A DNA stretch of 9,174 nt from an uncultured Planctomycetaceae bacterium. GTDB lineage: Bacteria > Planctomycetota > Planctomycetia > Pirellulales > UBA1268. Each line of letters begins with the position of its first letter. Position 1 is the stretch's first letter. The stretch covers positions 1 to 9,174 of the forward strand of contig CAJAYZ010000053.1 in assembly GCA_903949225.1 (NCBI GenBank). Direction: 5' to 3'. Position numbers and translations under genes: made by a program. The notes under the pieces are model-generated. The model searched no databases, was not told where the DNA came from, and worked only from the letters and a program-made list of their open reading frames with translations. Below are positions 5,051 to 9,174 of this stretch, piece after piece.

Positions 5051-6625
5051 TCAGTCCCACCACCACTGGCCGGCGGGGAGGTCGAGCTTCTCGCCGCGGG
5101 CCGAGGCAATCGTGCCCTCTTCGTCGCCGAGGATGTTCGACGGATCAAGGGCCATCTTCGGCTGGACGGTCACGCCACCACCGATCGGGGTGACGAGGCG
5201 ATTGCCCCGCTGGATGGCGTTGATCGCCGGCTGGACTTCGGTCGGAGCGACGTGCCGCTCGATCGTGCACACAGACTCGTCGCGGAGGCTCTCGGCCCCC
5301 CAAGCAGCCCGGCCGTAGGCGTCGTGCTCCTGCATCCAGGCAGCCACGATCGAGAGATCGATGAGGTTGCGGAGCTGACCGTAGACGGGGTTGCGGGCGG
5401 CGATCTCCGGGTACTTCCGCGTGAACGTCTCGGTAAACGTCTTGCTCGCCCGGTCGGGCCGGTCGGCCGACATCCGCTGGCCGTTGGGGAGCACGACCTC
5501 GTCGGCACCGACAAGCTTCACGCCCCGGCCGACGAGCTCGATGCCGAGGTCGTCGTCGGTCGCCCGGACACACTGGTAGTCGGGGGTGAAGTACCAGCGC
5601 TGGAGGGCGTTGGTGGCGACGCCGGAATTGGCGTTGAGATCGACCCACGACTTCATGTTGCGGGCCGGCACGCGCTCGAGGCCGATGCCGATGAGCTTCA
5701 TCCGATAGTCAGCCTCGACCATCACTTGGGCGAAGTGCGTCGTGGGGCTGACGCCGTCGACGCGGACATCCTGCGGCCCGAGGGCCTGCGACATCCCCAT
5801 CACGAGCTCTTCGGGGCTAGCCTTGGGATTGATCCGGCCGACGCTCTTGATGAATGCCTGGAGCTCAGCGAGGCCTTCCTGACGCGGATCGATCGAGCAG
5901 CCGATCGTGGCGCTCGTCGGCTCGCCCGGCTCGAAGACCCGCATCGCGGCGACGAGATCTTCGAGGAGCACCGTCGGGCTGCCCGACTCGATGCCGACGA
6001 CGCGGCCGGTGGCGTCGGTGATCCAGCCCTCGGCCGGGCCGGCGATGACGACTTCACCCGGCTGCCCATCCTCGGCCGGATAGACGAACACATACTGCAC
6101 GCGGGTGAGGCCGGCGAGCCGGGCGACATCGTCGGCGACGTCGCGGCCTTCGGCTGCGGCGTGGGCCACCTCGGCCTCCAGCCGCGACAGCGCCACCTTG
6201 CGGAACGTCGAACGCTTGCGGATGTCGCCGGGAAGTTCGGCGTAGGCCGCGACTCGCCGCTGGCGGGAGAGCCCCGCGTCGGAGACGAAGCGCGTCCGCA
6301 GGACTCCCTGGGCGTCGATGACGACGCCCGCCGCGCCCGCGGCACTACCAAGACCACCGCCACCCTGGCCGCCACCGCCCATGCCACCACCGCCCATGCC
6401 ACCACCGCCCATACCACCACCGCCCATGCCACCACCGCCCATGCCACCACCACCCATGCCGCCGCCGCCCATACCGCCGCCACCCATGCCACCGCCACCT
6501 ATACCACCCTGGGCATGGGCGAATCCGGCGGGCGCGACCGCCACGGCGAGGGCCACGATCGCCGTCGACAACAGCGAGGCGAAGCGGTGCACGAGGGTCA
6601 TCCGGTCAGCGAGGGGCTTGAACAT
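5051..6625 (-). CDS. Exported DUF1598-domain protein with Gly4-Met repeats
   Basis: A 524-residue protein. Residues 1-38 form a signal peptide: Arg/His-containing n-region, hydrophobic LLSTAIVALAVAVAPAGF, and AHA before Q39. Residues 40-92 are a glycine-rich tract with eight GGGGM pentads followed by GGGGQ and GGGGL. The rest (about 98-524) matches what I recall of DUF1598 (Pfam PF07643), a planctomycete family of unknown function: GVVIDAQGVLRTRF, LPGDIRKRSTFRKVALSRLE, LAGLTRVQYVFVYP, VVIAGPAEGW, VLLEDLVAAMRVF, GCSIDPRQEGL, ADYRMKLIGIGLE, RWYFTPDY. Three cysteines remain in the mature part (GCSID, YQCVR, SVCTIE). No transmembrane segment follows the signal, so it is probably periplasmic or secreted. 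ATG 6625 is used; ATG 6601 is possible, and neither has a clear Shine-Dalgarno sequence. It is apparently monocistronic. Confidence 0.85.
   Translation of the reverse strand: MFKPLADRMTLVHRFASLLSTAIVALAVAVAPAGFAHAQGGIGGGGMGGGGMGGGGMGGGGMGGGGMGGGGMGGGGMGGGGMGGGGQGGGGLGSAAGAAGVVIDAQGVLRTRFVSDAGLSRQRRVAAYAELPGDIRKRSTFRKVALSRLEAEVAHAAAEGRDVADDVARLAGLTRVQYVFVYPAEDGQPGEVVIAGPAEGWITDATGRVVGIESGSPTVLLEDLVAAMRVFEPGEPTSATIGCSIDPRQEGLAELQAFIKSVGRINPKASPEELVMGMSQALGPQDVRVDGVSPTTHFAQVMVEADYRMKLIGIGLERVPARNMKSWVDLNANSGVATNALQRWYFTPDYQCVRATDDDLGIELVGRGVKLVGADEVVLPNGQRMSADRPDRASKTFTETFTRKYPEIAARNPVYGQLRNLIDLSIVAAWMQEHDAYGRAAWGAESLRDESVCTIERHVAPTEVQPAINAIQRGNRLVTPIGGGVTVQPKMALDPSNILGDEEGTIASARGEKLDLPAGQWWWD
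6350..6508. repeat. 15-bp tandem repeat encoding Gly4-Met pentads
   Basis: Ten or so 15-bp units, each encoding GGGGX (X is Met in eight, then Gln and Leu), at residues 40-92 of the DUF1598 protein. Units differ mainly at third codon positions (ATG/ATA contexts, CCACCACCG, CCGCCGCCG and CCACCACCA on the plus strand). The array is therefore not freshly duplicated, and the protein repeat appears to be kept. Confidence 0.9.
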
Positions 6626-6882
6626 GGGCGTACCCGGCGAAAGAGGAACGGTCTGCCGACGCTTGATTCCCGCAGGGCTCCGGAGACCGGAACCCTCTCC
6701 GCAGGGTAGCCCCGGCGGAGGCTGGCGGCAATCAAGCGGCCGACGTGCAGGGAGCCTCCGCGTCAGCAGATCGGCCCCAGCGTCTCTTCTCTCTTCGGCC
6801 CGGAGACGACAGCGGCTTTGAGGGGCTTGGGGGAGCAGGGGGGCGATTGTGCGGTTTTCTCGCCGCCATCGTGCACCGGGAA

Positions 6883-6911
6883 GGGGTCGTGCCGATTGTG
6901 GGGACGACGCC
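6883..6911. repeat. Imperfect palindrome downstream of dnaE
   Basis: GGGGTCGTGCC (6883-6893) and GGGACGACGCC (6901-6911) pair at 9 of 11 positions around a 7-nt loop. No T-run follows on the minus strand, so a terminator role is weak. It could be a decayed REP-like unit. Confidence 0.5.
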
Positions 6912-6933
6912 GCGGCGAGGGCTCCCGGGATCC

Positions 6934-6969
6934 CCCACCCGGCTCAGCCCGCCCACCCGGCTCAGCAGC
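6934..6969. repeat. Two-copy 18-bp direct repeat
   Basis: CCCACCCGGCTCAGC occurs at 6934-6948 and again at 6952-6966, identical over 15 bases with an 18-bp period. It is non-coding, just past the dnaE stop. Confidence 0.85.
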
Positions 6970-7000
6970 CCGCCTGACAGCCTCGGTCGTACAACCCAGG

Positions 7001-9174
7001 TCAGCCAGCCCTGGCGGGGGACCCCTTTCCAGAGAATCGACGCCCATCCCCCCGGCCGGAATCGTCGCGGCTCCGGCTACCCCCGGTGCGGGGGATCGAA
7101 ATCCCCGCCCGGATCATGCCGGGGCCGAGGAGGCCGGAGACCTCCGCCTGGAATTGAGGCGTCCAGGCGACGGCGTGGCGATCAGCCTCCATGAGGACAC
7201 GGCGGCCATCGAGGAGATCGAGCACCAGCCGCAGCGGCACGCTCCCCGGATGGCGGCGAAGGATCTCCGCGAGCCGGTCGAGCGTGGCGGCGTCGTGGTT
7301 GGGCTCGGCAAAACGCAGCGTGACGTGCTTGACCGGCTTCTGCCAGGCGTCGGCGAGGGGAACGATCTCGTTGACGATCAAGTTCGTCTCCTCGCTCCCC
7401 GCCCGGCGGTCGATCGACCCGACGACGAGGATCACAGCGTCGGCCTGGATCGCCTCACCACAGCGGGCATAGTCCTCAGGCCAGCAGATCGAGCGGACGA
7501 TGCCGTCCATGTCCTCGAGGTCGAACATCCCGTAGCGGGTGTGGGTGGAACCGGGGCGCGGCTGCTTGGTGTTGGAGAGCTTGATGGCGGCCACCATCCC
7601 GCCGATCACCACCTCCCCCTTGGGGGGCACCGCGGCGAGGTCGGCCGTGCCGTGGGTGCAGATCGCGGCGAGGAGATCGGCATACTCCGCCAGCGGATGG
7701 CTGTGGACGTAATAGCCGAGCACCTCCTTCTCGTACGACCGCATCTCCTTGTCGGAGAGGGGGGGCACTTCCGGCAGCCCCGGCGGCGGGGCGGTGGGAG
7801 CGGCGACGGCCGGGGCTTCGTCGAAGGCATCGAAGAGATTCTTCTGGCCGCTCTTCCGATCGGCAGCGCGGGAGGCACCGGACGCGAGCGCCTTCTCGAT
7901 GCCGGCGAGGAGCGCGGCCCGCTTCGCCCCCATGGAGCGATCGGGCACAAGGGAATCGAGGGCCCCGGCCTTGGCGAGGCTCTCGACGGCGGTCTTGTTG
8001 ACGACGCTCGAATCGAGGCGGCCGCAGAAGTCGTCGAGATCGCGGTAGGGGCCGGCCTTCTTCCGCTCCGCGTCGATCGCGGCAGAGGCCTGCCCGCCGC
8101 AGCCCTTGATCGCGGACAGCCCGAACAGGATCCGCCCCTCGGCGACGGTGAAGTCGGCTGCGGAATGGTTGACGTCGGGAGGGGAGACTTCGATCCCCAT
8201 CCGCCGGCAATCCTCAACATGCTCGACGAGCGCGTCTTTCTTCTTGAAGTTGCGGCCGGTGATGTCTCCGGAGAGGAGCGCCGCCATGAACTCCACCGCG
8301 TGGTGCGTCTTGAGGTAAGCCGTCTGCCAGGCCAGGAGTGCGTAGGCGGTGGAGTGGCTCTTGTTGAAGCCGTAGCCGGCAAACTTCTCGATCAGGCCGA
8401 ACAGCTCCTGCCCCTCGGCCGCCGCCATCCCCTTCGCCTTCGCCCCGGCGACAAACTTCTCTCGGAAGGCGGCGATGGTCTCGAGCTTCTTCTTGCTGAT
8501 CGCCTTGATGCAGGTGTAGGCGCTGGAGAGCTCGATCTCACCGAGGCGCTCCAGGATCCGCATCACCTGCTCCTGGTAGACCATCACGCCGTGCGTCTCT
8601 TCGAGCACCTCCTTCATCACCGGATGGGCGTACACGGCCGGCTTGCGGCCGTGCTTGACGGCAACGTAGTCGTCGACCATGCCCCCCTCGAGCGGACCGG
8701 GGCGGTAGAGGGCGTTGACGGCGACGATGTCGCGGAAGTGGTCGGGCTTCATCCGCTGGAGGAGATCGCGGATGCCGCCGCTCTCGAGCTGAAAGATGCC
8801 CTTCGTCTCGCCGCGACACAACAGGTCGAAGGTCGGCTGGTCTTCGAGCGGGAAGGCGAGCGGATCGGGGCGGTTGCCGGTCGTCTCGGCGATGATGTCG
8901 ATCGTCTTGGCGACGACGGTCAGGTAGCGGAGGCCGAGGAAGTCCATTTTCATCAGGCCGGCGCGCTCGACATCCCCCATCGCCCATTGCGTGATCACTT
9001 CCTCCTTCCCCGTCACCCGCTGGAGCGGGACATACTCGACGAGCGGGCGGTCGGCGATCACCACCGCCGCAGCGTGGGTGCCGACGTTGCGGGCCAGCCC
9101 CTCGATCCGGCCGGCAAGATCGACAAGCTCCCGGACCACAGCCACCGTGCGGGCGAATCGCGCCCCTGCAAACC
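7001..9174 (-). CDS. dnaE: DNA polymerase III alpha subunit, C-terminal two thirds (5' end outside window)
   Basis: The replicative polymerase subunit. The frame is open to the right edge and about 723 residues are visible; the PHP domain and first two catalytic aspartates lie outside. Seen in order: GLARNVGTHAAAVVI; MKMDFLGLR, whose Asp (codon 8942-8944) matches the third catalytic Asp (E. coli D555); GIFQLESGGIRDLLQRMKPD; ALYRPGPLEGGMVDDY; MVYQEQVM; SSAYTCIKAISKKK where E. coli has a RRAMGKKK version; EKFAGYGFNKSHSTAYALLAWQTAYLK; helix-hairpin-helix-like LSAIKGCGG; and a beta-clamp-binding QKNLF (7832-7846). Next come SYEKEVLGYYVHSHPL, an OB-fold region (GEVVIGGMVAAIK) and a C-terminal domain ending GLLGPGMIRAG. 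About 34 more Arg/Gly/Ser-rich residues follow before the stop; these look like extension rather than conserved sequence. Not PolC. Confidence 0.97.
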   Translation of the reverse strand, partial: FAGARFARTVAVVRELVDLAGRIEGLARNVGTHAAAVVIADRPLVEYVPLQRVTGKEEVITQWAMGDVERAGLMKMDFLGLRYLTVVAKTIDIIAETTGNRPDPLAFPLEDQPTFDLLCRGETKGIFQLESGGIRDLLQRMKPDHFRDIVAVNALYRPGPLEGGMVDDYVAVKHGRKPAVYAHPVMKEVLEETHGVMVYQEQVMRILERLGEIELSSAYTCIKAISKKKLETIAAFREKFVAGAKAKGMAAAEGQELFGLIEKFAGYGFNKSHSTAYALLAWQTAYLKTHHAVEFMAALLSGDITGRNFKKKDALVEHVEDCRRMGIEVSPPDVNHSAADFTVAEGRILFGLSAIKGCGGQASAAIDAERKKAGPYRDLDDFCGRLDSSVVNKTAVESLAKAGALDSLVPDRSMGAKRAALLAGIEKALASGASRAADRKSGQKNLFDAFDEAPAVAAPTAPPPGLPEVPPLSDKEMRSYEKEVLGYYVHSHPLAEYADLLAAICTHGTADLAAVPPKGEVVIGGMVAAIKLSNTKQPRPGSTHTRYGMFDLEDMDGIVRSICWPEDYARCGEAIQADAVILVVGSIDRRAGSEETNLIVNEIVPLADAWQKPVKHVTLRFAEPNHDAATLDRLAEILRRHPGSVPLRLVLDLLDGRRVLMEADRHAVAWTPQFQAEVSGLLGPGMIRAGISIPRTGGSRSRDDSGRGDGRRFSGKGSPARAG

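Larger units (their letters stand above)
6626..7000. other. 375-bp intergenic region between dnaE and the DUF1598 gene
   Basis: Both flanking genes read leftward, so this is the dnaE 3' side and the DUF1598 gene's 5' side. I see no gene. It contains an imperfect hairpin at 6883-6911 and an 18-bp direct repeat at 6934-6969. No clear promoter is visible upstream of 6625: TTGATT and TACCCT occur on the minus strand, but 21 nt apart. Confidence 0.6.

Noticed and set aside
3996..5318. 440-codon plus-strand frame covering efp and the spacer
   Set aside because: A +1 or +2 shadow of efp that runs through two hairpins; EF-P is unmistakable in the other frame.
6350..6508. Possible CRISPR array from the regular spacing
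   Set aside because: Units are contiguous 15-bp coding repeats with no spacers, and no cas gene is nearby.
4892..6709. A 605-codon open frame on the plus strand opposite the DUF1598 gene
   Set aside because: It is the antisense shadow of a gene with a signal peptide and family motifs; its own product is low-complexity (HATTAHATT) and starts inside the terminator region.
6318..6821. Pro-rich plus-strand frame (PPPPMPPPP repeats)
   Set aside because: It is the reverse strand of the Gly4-Met repeat; no start signal and no family resemblance.

Overview
The window looks like chromosomal DNA of a planctomycete, probably from the Pirellulales side. The DNA is very GC-rich. It encodes an exported DUF1598 protein, a family known essentially from Planctomycetota. 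The DNA polymerase III alpha subunit carries an SSAYTCIKAISKKK stretch that I associate with planctomycete DnaE. A kdsB gene fits a diderm envelope with Kdo-type sugars. Taxonomy here is inferred from protein resemblance, not from a search.

Layout from left to right. At 1-454 (minus strand) is a toxin-antitoxin pair: a small antitoxin gene overlapping by GTGA a Fic/Doc toxin gene that is broken by two one-base deletions and runs off the left edge. A tRNA-Leu(CAG) lies at 686-769 (minus). On the plus strand kdsB (934-1752) ends 3 bp from the end of a convergent tandem-domain universal stress protein gene (1756-2649, minus). Next come divergent epmB (2754-3974, minus) and efp (4135-4704, plus): the lysine 2,3-aminomutase that makes beta-lysine, and its presumed final target, elongation factor P, which has Lys at position 34. 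A long perfect-looking palindrome follows efp, then about 190 bp of GC-rich non-coding DNA, then a strong bidirectional terminator. A DUF1598 protein with a signal peptide and a (Gly4-Met)8 repeat fills 5051-6625 (minus). After a 375-bp intergenic stretch with two small repeats comes the 3' two thirds of dnaE (7001-9174, minus), cut by the right edge.

Most of the window is housekeeping: tRNA, lipid A-core sugar activation, translation factor maturation and replication. The only evident gene-level partnership outside the toxin-antitoxin pair is epmB-efp. I found no CRISPR array, phage, insertion sequence or clearly new multigene system. The points most worth a second look are the doubly frameshifted Doc toxin with a His in place of the motif Asn, the efp-downstream palindrome, the efp/epmB divergent unit with its homopolymer at an alternative start, and the DUF1598 repeat protein.
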